The translations under genes and the position numbers were made by a program. Shown piece by piece: positions 35,287-43,262 of a DNA stretch of 64,000 bases (position 1 is its first letter; each line of letters begins with the position of its first letter). Below the pieces are notes generated by a model. The model ran no database searches, had not been told where the DNA came from, and was given only the letters and a program-made list of their open reading frames with translations. Location: NCBI RefSeq assembly GCF_022230955.1, contig NZ_JAKKFI010000047.1, positions 115,651-179,650 on the forward strand, written 5' to 3'. The DNA is from Micromonospora cabrerizensis (GTDB lineage Bacteria > Actinomycetota > Actinomycetes > Mycobacteriales > Micromonosporaceae).

Positions 35287-35733
35287 GTGTCTGACCGGTT
35301 CGTCTACCACTGCACGCTGCGCTGGTCCGACCTGGACGCGTACGGCCACATCAACAACTCGCGCTTCCTCACCCTGTACGAGGAGGCGCGGGTGGCGTTG
35401 ATGTTCGCCGGCGGCCGGGCCTGGGGGGTCGGCTCGTTCGCCGACGGGGTGGTGATCCGTCGGCACGAGGTCGACTATCTGCGCCCGGTCGACTACGCGC
35501 TGGGCCGGGCCACCGCGGAGGCGGCGCCCACCGTTCGGATCGAGCTGTGGGTGGAGGAGATCCGGGCCTCCCGGTTCACCGTCGCCTACGAGCTGTACGA
35601 CGGCGAGGTGCTGGCCAGCCGGGCCCGTTCCGTGCTGGTGCCGTTCGACCTGACCCGCCAGGTGCCCCGCCGGATCACCGGCGAAGAGCGGGAGTTCCTG
35701 CTCACGTACGCCCCACAGGGCGGCGTGGCATGA
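35287..35733 (+). CDS. 4HBT-type acyl-CoA thioesterase
   Basis: A 148-residue single hotdog domain. The YHCTLRWSDLDAYGHINNSR motif with the catalytic Asp and the VEEIRASRFTVAYELYD strand mark the 4-hydroxybenzoyl-CoA thioesterase group. It hydrolyses acyl-CoA thioesters; chain preference is unknown. GTG at 35287 follows a GAGAAGG stretch. Its stop overlaps the ATG of the next gene (ATGA). Confidence 0.9.
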   Translation: MSDRFVYHCTLRWSDLDAYGHINNSRFLTLYEEARVALMFAGGRAWGVGSFADGVVIRRHEVDYLRPVDYALGRATAEAAPTVRIELWVEEIRASRFTVAYELYDGEVLASRARSVLVPFDLTRQVPRRITGEEREFLLTYAPQGGVA

Positions 35734-36461
35734 CCCGACCGGGTACGGCCGAGCCGGGACGGTCGGCCGCGTCGACCCCGACGCACGGTGTCGCCGGGGT
35801 GGCGGACGCGGGCGCCTTCCTGGCCCGGCTGGTCCGGCTGGACCCGGTCGCACCGGTCCGGCTGCGGCCGGCCGGTGGGCCTGGCCGGGTCGCTCTCTGG
35901 GCCCGGCTGCCGTGGCAGGTCCTCGTGGTCCGCACGGTGGCCGGTGGGCCGGCCGAGGACGTCACGGTGGCCGCCGCCGAGCTGCTGGCCGAGCTGGAGC
36001 GCGGCGGCGTGACCCTGCCGACCCGTCGGGACGCGCAGTGGCGGTGGCCGCTGCCGCCGGTGCGCAGCCGGCAGGTGGAGGCGCTGCCGGTCGCCGAGCT
36101 GCGGCGGATCGCGCAGGCCGCGGCGGGCACCCTGCGGACGGCGAGCGAGCAGGGGGTGGCCGGCCGCGCGGTGGGTCAGCGTGCGCTGCGCGACGCGTTG
36201 CTCGACCACGTCGCGGTGCTGGTCACCCCGGACGGGTCGCCCGCCGAGCCGGTCGAGGTGCCGCAGCGGCTGGTGCAGGCGGTGGTCCGGATGGGCTTCC
36301 TCGGCGCCGCCGACCGCCCGGCCGCCGTCCCCGCCGACCCCGACGTTCAGGTGCGGGTGGCGGGTCGTTGGGTCGGCCTGGTGGGACCATACGGAGCGGC
36401 ATGGTCGCAGAAGGCCACGGATCTTGCCGTGACACCCCTGACTACTCGTCCGAACGGCTGA
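35730..36461 (+). CDS. Uncharacterised actinobacterial protein
   Basis: A 243-residue, alanine- and arginine-rich protein that starts at an ATG overlapping the thioesterase stop. Visible segments are VALWARLPWQVLVVRTVAG, AELRRIAQAAAGTLRTASEQ, ALRDALLDHVAVLVTPDG and VRVAGRWVGLVGPYGAAW. No membrane helix or catalytic motif is seen. Coupling to the thioesterase and position after ettA suggest co-expression, not function. Confidence 0.7.
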   Translation: MTRPGTAEPGRSAASTPTHGVAGVADAGAFLARLVRLDPVAPVRLRPAGGPGRVALWARLPWQVLVVRTVAGGPAEDVTVAAAELLAELERGGVTLPTRRDAQWRWPLPPVRSRQVEALPVAELRRIAQAAAGTLRTASEQGVAGRAVGQRALRDALLDHVAVLVTPDGSPAEPVEVPQRLVQAVVRMGFLGAADRPAAVPADPDVQVRVAGRWVGLVGPYGAAWSQKATDLAVTPLTTRPNG

Positions 36462-36592
36462 CCCCTGCTCATTCTTCTGGGCTGGGGCGGTCGTTGGGGG
36501 GGTGCTTCAACTCGGCTGTCCGGGTACCGTCCATCCTCGGATCCAACGCACCGTAGGCGGCTGGATCCGCTGGGGAGTGAGGTGCGCGAGCG

Positions 36593-37177
36593 ATGCCGTG
36601 GTGGTCATGGCGCCCCGGTCCCGCCGACGGCGGCGATCCGGAAACCCGAAGCGGGATCACAGTGGAGAGCGCGGTCCGGGTCGGGCCGCCCAGCCCCCGC
36701 CAGCCGGGGGACGACTGCCCGGCCAACGAGCGGCCGGTGCTGTCCGAGATGCCCGTCAACGTCGAGCCGGTGAGTCTGCGCCGGGTCTGTGACGCACTCG
36801 ACCTGCTCGACGTGCGCTACCTGGCCGATGGCGACGGCAACCTGCTGGCCATGTGGGAACGGCACGCCGTGCTGGTCACCCTCGAAGGGCCGGAGGACGA
36901 GATCCTGGTCATGCGGGCACGCCCACATGCCACCGTCCCGCCGGACTGGGCTGACCGGGCGTACCGGGTGGTCAACGAGTGGAACCACACCCGCCGGTTC
37001 TGCAAGGCGTACATCGGCGACCCGACCGAGCGCGGGCAGCTACCGATCTACGCCGAGCTTCAGGTGCCGCTCGGCGCGGGCACCCACGACGCGCTCCTGG
37101 TCGAGATGCTCGACTGCGGCGCGGCGGTGGCCACCAGCTTCGTGGACTGGCTGCACGACGAGGGCGCACTGCTCTGA
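36593..37177 (+). CDS. YbjN-domain protein
   Basis: A 194-residue protein whose C-terminal 140 residues form a YbjN-type domain (LRRVCDALDLLDVRYLADGD, DWADRAYRVVNEWNHTRRFC, YAELQVPLGAGTHDALLVEM). YbjN proteins resemble type III secretion chaperones and affect motility and stress in enterobacteria; in actinomycetes the role is unknown. The first 50 residues are disordered and acidic or proline rich. The ATG at 36593 is the longest start; no clear ribosome site is seen. It stands alone before the globin gene on the other strand. Confidence 0.8.
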   Translation: MPWWSWRPGPADGGDPETRSGITVESAVRVGPPSPRQPGDDCPANERPVLSEMPVNVEPVSLRRVCDALDLLDVRYLADGDGNLLAMWERHAVLVTLEGPEDEILVMRARPHATVPPDWADRAYRVVNEWNHTRRFCKAYIGDPTERGQLPIYAELQVPLGAGTHDALLVEMLDCGAAVATSFVDWLHDEGALL

Positions 37178-37195
37178 CGGTGTCCGGCCCGGCGA

Positions 37196-37624
37196 TCAGC
37201 CGCCGTTGGCTGGGTCCTCCTCGGCGTTGACCATGAAGTACGCGGCCCGCTCCAGGTAGTCCCAGAGAGTGGCGGCGATCTCCGGCTCGAGGTCGAGCCG
37301 GTCCACGGCGCGACGCATGTTCCGCAGCCAGGCGTCCCGCTCGGCGGCCCCGATCCGAAAGGGCGCGTGCCGCATCCGCAACCGCGGGTGGCCGCGCTGG
37401 GCGGAGTACGTGTTGGGGCCGCCCCAGTACTGCATGAGGAACAGGGTCATCCGATCCGCGGCCGGCCCCAGGTCTTCCTCCGGGTACATGGGCCGCAGCA
37501 GGGGGTCGGTGGCGACGCCGGCGTAGAACTCATCGACCAGCTTGCGGAAGGTGGGCTCGCCGCCGACCGCTTCGAAGAGGGTCATCGACGCACCGGGACG
37601 GTCGGATTCACCTGCGGGATTCAC
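37196..37624 (-). CDS. glbO: Truncated hemoglobin GlbO
   Basis: A 142-residue group II truncated hemoglobin. FEAVGGEPTFRKLVDEFYAG, LRPMYPEEDLGPAADRMTLF, QYWGGPNTYSAQRGHPRLRM (with the proximal His later in MRHAPFRIG) and the final helices DYLERAAYFMVN match the family. It binds heme and oxygen and may protect from oxidants. The start GTG at 37624 lies six bases after GGCAGGAT on this strand; an ATG at 37585 would give a shorter form. It converges with the YbjN gene. Confidence 0.93.
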   Translation of the reverse strand: MNPAGESDRPGASMTLFEAVGGEPTFRKLVDEFYAGVATDPLLRPMYPEEDLGPAADRMTLFLMQYWGGPNTYSAQRGHPRLRMRHAPFRIGAAERDAWLRNMRRAVDRLDLEPEIAATLWDYLERAAYFMVNAEEDPANGG

Positions 37625-37630
37625 CGTTCC

Positions 37631-37638
37631 ATCCTGCC
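37631..37638 (-). promoter_or_regulatory. GGCAGGAT leaderless promoter element
   Basis: On the minus strand GGCAGGAT, six bases, then GTG at 37624 of the globin gene. Confidence 0.5.
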
Positions 37639-37692
37639 AGGTGCGCTCCGTACCGGCCCGACCCGTGCGGCGTGCGTCGGATCACGCCGGGG

Positions 37693-39075
37693 TCAGGTGA
37701 CCGCGTGACGGCGGTGCCCGTCGCCGGAGCGCGGCTCGGGAGTGCCCGCCGCCGTGCCGTCCCTGACGGGGCTGTCCGGTTCGTGGGGCGGCTCGGCGTT
37801 GGCCGCCGTGGCCGCGGCGATCGCGTCGTCCACCATCTGCCGGTCCGGCCAGCGCAGCACGGCCACCCCCATGAGCACCACCCCGGCCGCGCTCCACAAC
37901 CCGACCACCACCGGGATGGGGAACCGCTCGGAGAGCAGACCGGTGACCAGCACCGAGAGGCCCTGGATGACCTGGACACCGGTGGCCATCACGCCGAAGG
38001 CGCGGGCGCGGAAGCCGTCGGGCAGTGCCTGGACGAACAGCCCGTTGGCCATCGGCAGCATGCCGGCGACCGCGAACCCGCAGAGGGCGGCCAGCAACGC
38101 CACCACCAGCGGGGACGGGTCGAACAGCGCCGGCACCAGCACCAGTGGGGCGAGAACCGCGAGTGGCCGCATCAGCTTCATCCGGCGGGCCGGCCCGAAC
38201 AGCCGGCTCACCAGCAACCCGCCCAGGATGAACCCGGCGGGGTTGGCCACCATGATCACCGCCTGCGCCGCACCCCTGCTCAGGTCGCCCCGCGCGCCCT
38301 CGTTGGCCCAGGCGGCCGCGAGCCCCTCGGGGACGATCGAGAAGAGCATGGAGCTGAAGACCAGCACCGCGATCGACCGCAGCACCGGGGTGCCGAACAC
38401 GATGCTGAACCCCTGGCGGGTCTCCCGCAGCAGGTGGCTGCGATGCGCGGGGGTCATCGACGCCGGGCGGTCGCGCACACCGAGGCGGACCAGCAGCGCT
38501 GAGAGGCCGAACGTCGCCGCGTTGAACAGCAACGCGACCTCCGGGTCGATCGAGGCGACCGCTGCGCCGAACACGTACCCGACAACCTGGGCGGCCTGCC
38601 CGACGCTGCTGTTCAGCGACAGCCCGAGCACCAGCCGGTCCCCGGTGAGCATCTGCGGCATCAGCGCGGACTTCGCTGCCTGGCTGGGAGGGTTGGCCAG
38701 CGTGGCAGCGAAGATCAGCACCAACACCGCCTGGTACGGCAGGTTCGGGATGGCGATGAGCAGCATCAGCAGCATCCGGATGACGTCGCACGCCACCATC
38801 ACCCGGCGGTACGGGTACCGCTCCGCCAGTGCGGCGAGCACGGGACCACCGAGCAGCCAGGGCAGGAAGCTGACCGCGAAGGCCGCCGCGGAGAGCGCGA
38901 CGGACCGGGTCTGCTGGTAGACGAGCAGGGTGACCGCGGCCTTCGCGACGTAGTCACCGACCCAGGAGAGAGCACCAGCCACGAACACGGCCCGAAACTC
39001 GTGCTGGGCGAACACTTCGCGAAAGGTGGCGGGGCCTTCCGCGGAAGGTCGCTCGTCGGGCACCGTCGCCTCCAT
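37693..39075 (-). CDS. MFS transporter
   Basis: A 460-residue major facilitator protein with about 12 hydrophobic helices. The loop after helix 2 has AERYPYRRVMVACDVIRMLL, the family's RYxxRR-like basic motif. It resembles drug or small-molecule exporters of the enterobactin-exporter type. The N-terminus (VPDERPSAEGPATFREVFAQ) and the last 40 residues are cytoplasmic. The start ATG at 39075 follows CCGGAGCCG. Substrate unknown. The 230 bases to the next gene upstream hold nothing recognised. Confidence 0.9.
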   Translation of the reverse strand: MEATVPDERPSAEGPATFREVFAQHEFRAVFVAGALSWVGDYVAKAAVTLLVYQQTRSVALSAAAFAVSFLPWLLGGPVLAALAERYPYRRVMVACDVIRMLLMLLIAIPNLPYQAVLVLIFAATLANPPSQAAKSALMPQMLTGDRLVLGLSLNSSVGQAAQVVGYVFGAAVASIDPEVALLFNAATFGLSALLVRLGVRDRPASMTPAHRSHLLRETRQGFSIVFGTPVLRSIAVLVFSSMLFSIVPEGLAAAWANEGARGDLSRGAAQAVIMVANPAGFILGGLLVSRLFGPARRMKLMRPLAVLAPLVLVPALFDPSPLVVALLAALCGFAVAGMLPMANGLFVQALPDGFRARAFGVMATGVQVIQGLSVLVTGLLSERFPIPVVVGLWSAAGVVLMGVAVLRWPDRQMVDDAIAAATAANAEPPHEPDSPVRDGTAAGTPEPRSGDGHRRHAVT

Positions 39076-39308
39076 CGGCTCCGGTTCGGCCGCTCGTGGC
39101 AGCCAGGCCGGAAGCCCTCGTCAGATCTGCGGATCAGCGAGTATGTGATCACGCTCCGGCGGGAACGCGTGTCCCGGATTCTGCCCGATCGTCTGACAAC
39201 TAGCTAGGGCGAACGGATCGATCGTCGCTTCCCCGACTGAACGAACGGACGATACCTGAGGGGCCGGGCGGCTGGCGACCCCTGCATCGGCGGACAGTGT
39301 CGCCTGGG

Positions 39309-40349
39309 TCAGGTGGCGCCACCCTGGCCGGTCTCACTGTCGGGCAACGGCCGCGGCGGCAGCCCGGGATAGATACGGGCAGCCGCGATCTGCGCGGTGA
39401 TCCCCGAGTTCTCCAGCGCCTCGGCGAGCCGCCGACGCAGCTCCCTGCCCACCGCGAACTGGCCGTCGGCCGTGGTTTTCACCACCGTCCGGATGACCGC
39501 ACCGTCCACCGTCACCTGCTCGACACCCAGCACCTCCGGCGCCTCGACGATCTCCGGCGACAGCTCCGGGTCCACCGCGATCGAGGCGGCCGCGGTCCGC
39601 AGGACGGCGGTGGCCTCCTCGGTGCTGTTGAAACCGATCGGCAGGTCCACCACCACGAGGGCCCAACCCTGGCTCTTGTTGCCCACCCGGATGATCTCGC
39701 CGTTGCGGATGTACCAGAGCACCCCGCGACCGTCGCGCACGGTGGTCACCCGCAGCCCGACCGACTCGACCACGCCCATCGCCTCGCCCAGGTCGACGTT
39801 GTCCCCCACGCCGTACTGATCCTCGATCAGCATGAAGAGGCCGGCGATCAGGTCCTTGACCAGACTCTGCGCGCCGAAACCCAGTGCCACGCCGGCGATG
39901 CCCGCGCTGGCCAGCAGCGGCGCCAGGTCGAAGCTGAACTCGCGCAGGATCATCAGCAGCGCGATGCCGAAGACGAACGCGGTGGTCAGGCTGCGCAGCA
40001 CGGAGCCGATCGCCTCGGCCCGCTGCCGGCGTCGCTCGGGCACGAACTCCGCCGGGTCACCCGTCGTGGTGGGCACCCGTTCGCGCAGCGGGCGCAGCAT
40101 CGTCGGCACGGCACCGTCGGTGGTCGTCCGGACCAGCCGGTCGATGGTCCGGTGCAGCGCCCAGCGGGCCACCATCGCCAGCGCCAGGATCAGCAGCACC
40201 CGCAGCGGTTTGAGCAGGATCCAGTAACTGCCCTCGGCGAACCAGGCCGATTTGGTGATGTTGTAGATCCACTCGCAGGAGGTGCTGCCCTGGCAGCTCA
40301 CCGAATCGGCGGTGGACAGGGCAAGGGGCGTCACGCTGGCGGCACTCAC
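39309..40349 (-). CDS. MscS-type small-conductance mechanosensitive channel
   Basis: A 346-residue MscS homologue. It has one or two N-terminal helices (VLLILALAMVARWALHRT), the channel-lining segment SAGIAGVALGFGAQSLVKDL with small residues and glycine spacing, and then the beta domain VGDNVDLGEAMGVVESVGLR. A cytoplasmic vestibule follows. It opens under membrane tension to relieve osmotic shock. GTG at 40349 gives a typical start, with a TACGAA element six bases before; the frame is open to 40475 but that part reads unlike the family. The C-terminal tail (PPRPLPDSETGQGGAT) is disordered. Confidence 0.9.
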   Translation of the reverse strand: MSAASVTPLALSTADSVSCQGSTSCEWIYNITKSAWFAEGSYWILLKPLRVLLILALAMVARWALHRTIDRLVRTTTDGAVPTMLRPLRERVPTTTGDPAEFVPERRRQRAEAIGSVLRSLTTAFVFGIALLMILREFSFDLAPLLASAGIAGVALGFGAQSLVKDLIAGLFMLIEDQYGVGDNVDLGEAMGVVESVGLRVTTVRDGRGVLWYIRNGEIIRVGNKSQGWALVVVDLPIGFNSTEEATAVLRTAAASIAVDPELSPEIVEAPEVLGVEQVTVDGAVIRTVVKTTADGQFAVGRELRRRLAEALENSGITAQIAAARIYPGLPPRPLPDSETGQGGAT

Positions 40350-40355
40350 CCTGTC

Positions 40356-40361
40356 TTCGTA
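40356..40361 (-). promoter_or_regulatory. Possible -10 of a leaderless promoter (TACGAA)
   Basis: On the minus strand TACGAA, six bases, then GTG at 40349. It departs from TANNNT in the last base. Confidence 0.3.
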
Positions 40362-40479
40362 CCGCAAGGGGCCCGACCGGCTGCCGCCGACCCACCGGCC
40401 GGGTGAACTGCCGCAGAGGGCGCGACCGGAACGGGGCGAACCGGCCATCGTGACAGGTGCGGGAGAGAGCTTCATGTCC

Positions 40480-40510
40480 GACCCCGGATTAGTGCGTGCA
40501 ATCCGGGGTC
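40480..40510. promoter_or_regulatory. Palindrome between mscS and HNH genes
   Basis: GACCCCGGATT (40480-40490) and AATCCGGGGTC (40500-40510) are perfect inverted arms with a 9-base loop AGTGCGTGC; three more outer pairs have one mismatch. It sits in a 284-base divergent region and may be an operator. Confidence 0.5.
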
Positions 40511-40633
40511 CGATCAGGGACTATTGGCGCAACGGACGTCGGTGATCGGCCCGGCGTCGACCGGGTGGGCCGGCGTGCCCGGCCCCGGTCGGCGGCGGTT
40601 CGCAGCAGCCGCTTGACCGGGAGGGTGAGCGCG

Positions 40634-41170
40634 ATGCCTGACATACGACCCACGGTGGGCTCCGGCGCGTTGGTCCTCAACGCCACCTACGAGCCGCTGT
40701 GTGTCGTGTCGGTGCGCCGCGCCGCGATCCTCGTCCTCTCCGCCAAGGCGGTCTGCGTCGCCGACGGTGACGGCATCCTGCACAGCGCCCGGGACGCGCT
40801 CCCGGTGCCGTCCGTGGTCCGGTTGACGCGCTTCGTCCGGGTGCCCTACCGGACCCACGTGGGGCTGTCCCGCCGGGCGATCTTCGCCCGGGACGGGTGG
40901 CGGTGCGCCTACTGCCGGGGCCCGGCCGAAACCATCGACCACGTCTTCCCGCGCAGCCGCGGTGGCCGGCACGCGTGGGAGAACGTGGTCGCCGCCTGCG
41001 CCCGGTGCAACCACACCAAGGGCGACAAGACCCCGGCGGAGATGGGGTGGCGGCTGCACGCGCTGCCGGCCGCGCCGAAGGGCACCGCCTGGCGGGTGCT
41101 CGGGCACCGTGCCCCCGACCCCCGCTGGGCCGACTGGCTGGACCTGCGCGAGCCCGAAGCAGCAGCCTGA
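40634..41170 (+). CDS. HNH endonuclease domain protein
   Basis: A 178-residue protein of a widespread actinobacterial type. The N-terminal part has SGALVLNATYEPLCVVSVRR and AILVLSAKAV. The HNH nuclease domain follows: WRCAYCRGPAETIDHVFPRS, then WENVVAACARCNHTKGDKTP, with two CxxC zinc pairs and the catalytic His in IDHVFPRS. It could cut DNA; the cellular role is not known. The ATG at 40634 follows a GAGGGTGAGC site. The region upstream carries a palindrome. Confidence 0.88.
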   Translation: MPDIRPTVGSGALVLNATYEPLCVVSVRRAAILVLSAKAVCVADGDGILHSARDALPVPSVVRLTRFVRVPYRTHVGLSRRAIFARDGWRCAYCRGPAETIDHVFPRSRGGRHAWENVVAACARCNHTKGDKTPAEMGWRLHALPAAPKGTAWRVLGHRAPDPRWADWLDLREPEAAA

Positions 41171-41177
41171 CCGGCCG

Positions 41178-42014
41178 TCAGCCCGTACGCGCCTTCGTCA
41201 GCGACGCGAAGACCACCACGTTGTCCGAGTAGCCGGTGTCGCCGCCAACCCACTGACCGCCACAGGTGATCAGTCGCAGGCTCGGGCGGCTGAAGTCGCC
41301 GTACACCTCGTCCACCGGCAGTCGCCCCTTGTCGAACCGCTCCACCGAGTCCACCTCGAAGACCGCCACGCTCCGGTCGGTGCGGGTGACCTCGATCTGG
41401 TCACCGGAGCGCAGTTCGCGAAGTTGGTGGAAGACCGCCGGGCCACTGGTGGTGTCGACGTGCCCGACGATCACGGCCGGGCCGTACTGGCCGGGGGTGG
41501 GCCCCTGGTCGTACCAGCCGGCCTCCTGGGCGCGGGCCGCGTCCGGCACGGCGATGGTGCCGTCCGGGGCGATGCCCACGTCGTGCACCGGCGCCTGCAC
41601 GTCGATCTTGTCGATGGCGACGCTGGTCGGACGGCTGGACGACAGCACCGGGAACTTCTTCGGCGGCGGTCGGAAGCCGGCGCTGAGCTGCTCCGGCAAC
41701 AGGCTCATGCCGGTCACCTGCTCGACGCCGAGCATCGCCACGATCAGCACCATCAGCGCGGCGACGGCCAGGACCGGCAACCCTGGTCCCCTACCGATCC
41801 GGCGTCCGGCCAACGGCGACCCGGCCGGACGCCTCGGTGGCAGCGGCGCGGCCGTGGGATCGGTGGTGGTGAAGCTCGCCGACCCGGCCTGACCGGCGAC
41901 GCGGCGCAGCCGGCCGGAGGCGCGGGCCACCAGCCGGCCGGAGGCGCGCAGGGCCGGCCCGGCCCGGAGGCGGACGCGGCGGTCCGGCCGCGCACGCGCG
42001 GATCTGCGAGTCAT
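41178..42014 (-). CDS. Class F sortase
   Basis: A 278-residue sortase. An arginine-rich cytoplasmic N-terminus (about 75 residues) leads to one membrane helix (LPVLAVAALMVLIVAMLGV). The catalytic domain outside has the His in AVIVGHVDTTSGPAVF, the Cys in LRLITCGG and a late Arg. Class F sortases join sorting-signal proteins to the wall; substrates in actinomycetes are poorly known. The ATG at 42014 lies 12 bases after the stop of a secreted protein gene, so the two form an operon. Confidence 0.9.
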   Translation of the reverse strand: MTRRSARARPDRRVRLRAGPALRASGRLVARASGRLRRVAGQAGSASFTTTDPTAAPLPPRRPAGSPLAGRRIGRGPGLPVLAVAALMVLIVAMLGVEQVTGMSLLPEQLSAGFRPPPKKFPVLSSSRPTSVAIDKIDVQAPVHDVGIAPDGTIAVPDAARAQEAGWYDQGPTPGQYGPAVIVGHVDTTSGPAVFHQLRELRSGDQIEVTRTDRSVAVFEVDSVERFDKGRLPVDEVYGDFSRPSLRLITCGGQWVGGDTGYSDNVVVFASLTKARTG

Positions 42015-42026
42015 GGGTCGTCCGGC

Positions 42027-42548
42027 TCAGGAGCCGGCCCCGGTCCGACGCCGGCCGCCCGCCATGCCGAGCGCGATCGCCGTGGCCACCAGCGCGACGC
42101 CGCCGAGCACCAGCAGCGAGCCGGTGCCGCGACCGCCGGCCGTTCCGCCGCCCCCGGTCGCCGGCCCCTTGCTGGGCGACGCCATGTTCAGCACGGTCAG
42201 GTTCGTCGTGGCCGTCTGGCCGTTCTGGCAGCGCAGGTCGACCGCGTAGTCGCCGGCCTGCTTGTTGCCCGGAATGCTGACCTGCCCCTTGAGGAAGCCG
42301 TTGTCCGGTCTGAGCATCACGTGATCGAAGGCCTCGGAGTGCACGTTGGCCTGCCTGTTGTTGTCGTTGTCGCAACTCGCCCGGATCGTGACCCGGCTAC
42401 CGGCCTGGGCGCTGTTCGGCGTCACCTCGACGAAGGTGTTCTCGCCGGCACGGGCCGGCGCCACAGACATCAGGACGAACGCCCCGACCAGCCCGACCAG
42501 TGTCAGTGCGGACGAGAGCGCGCGGTTGATCGTGCGGATTCCCTGCAT
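42027..42548 (-). CDS. Secreted, C-terminally anchored protein next to sortase
   Basis: A 173-residue protein. A signal peptide (about residues 1-34: SALTLVGLVGAFVLMSVAPA then RAG) leads to a small beta domain with two cysteines (IRASCDNDNNRQANVHSEAF, AVDLRCQNGQTATTNLTVLN). A glycine-rich linker (GGGGTAGGRGTG) and a final hydrophobic helix (SLLVLGGVALVATAIALGMA) with GGRRRTG follow. That layout matches a wall-sorting signal, but no LPxTG is present. It is the first gene of the operon with the class F sortase, which makes it a likely substrate. Start ATG at 42548 follows GGGGGGAAATC. Confidence 0.82.
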   Translation of the reverse strand: MQGIRTINRALSSALTLVGLVGAFVLMSVAPARAGENTFVEVTPNSAQAGSRVTIRASCDNDNNRQANVHSEAFDHVMLRPDNGFLKGQVSIPGNKQAGDYAVDLRCQNGQTATTNLTVLNMASPSKGPATGGGGTAGGRGTGSLLVLGGVALVATAIALGMAGGRRRTGAGS

Positions 42549-42652
42549 GATTTCCCCCCAACCGGCGACGACCGCCGGAACCCTCCCCTGGGCACGCGCG
42601 CTGCTTTCCCGCTGGCGCGGGAGCAAACCCGTAGACGGTGGGGGTGGGTGGG

Positions 42653-43117
42653 TCAGCGCTGACGCGGGGCGACCCCGGTCGGGGGGAGCGGCGTGACCGG
42701 CTGCCAGCCCAGCGGGGACGACAGGACCATCGTGCTCGACGGCTGGCCGTACGGGGCGAGTCGGTCGATGACCCCCTCGAACGCGCCGATCGAGCCGGCG
42801 GCCACCTTCAGCACGCTGCACGCGTCCCCGGTGATCCGGTGGATCTCCAGGATCTCCGGCCAGGCCGCCACCGTCGGGTCGTGCAGGATGCACCGCGCGC
42901 CGTAGCAGGACATCCTGATCAGCGCGATCACGGTGCGGCCGGCTCGGCTGAGGTCGACGTGGGCGTGGTAGCCGGTGATGACACCGGACTCCTCCAGCCG
43001 CCGGACCCGCTCGGCGACCGCCGGTGGGGACAGGTGCACCCGCCGGGACAACTCGCTGAACGACAGCCGCGCGTCGGCCTGCAACTCGCGCAGCAGCGCC
43101 CAGTCCATGTCATCCAC
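42653..43117 (-). CDS. Lrp/AsnC-family regulator divergent from kyn operon
   Basis: A 154-residue regulator. An N-terminal helix-turn-helix (LLRELQADARLSFSELSRRV, LSPPAVAERVRRLEESGVIT) and the ligand-binding RAM domain (VDLSRAGRTVIALIRMSCYG, EILEIHRITGDACSVLKVAA) are present. Lrp-like proteins sense amino acids. It is transcribed away from the tryptophan-kynurenine operon, with 145 bases between starts, and is the likely controller; this is inferred from position. GTG at 43117 lies six bases after TAAGGT. Confidence 0.92.
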   Translation of the reverse strand: MDDMDWALLRELQADARLSFSELSRRVHLSPPAVAERVRRLEESGVITGYHAHVDLSRAGRTVIALIRMSCYGARCILHDPTVAAWPEILEIHRITGDACSVLKVAAGSIGAFEGVIDRLAPYGQPSSTMVLSSPLGWQPVTPLPPTGVAPRQR

Positions 43118-43123
43118 GCTCAG

Positions 43124-43129
43124 ACCTTA
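43124..43129 (-). promoter_or_regulatory. -10 element of a leaderless promoter (TAAGGT)
   Basis: On the minus strand TAAGGT, six bases, then GTG at 43117 of the Lrp-type gene. Confidence 0.5.
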
Positions 43130-43262
43130 CTTTCGTGAACCGACTTCGCCTAGTTGCCTTTGGTTCGTCAGGAGAAGGCGGCGAGAGCCGTTGATCCGGC
43201 ATTCCGTAGGCCGATCCGACCGAGGGATCATGACCTCGACCAGTCCGGGGGAGGGAGACGAG

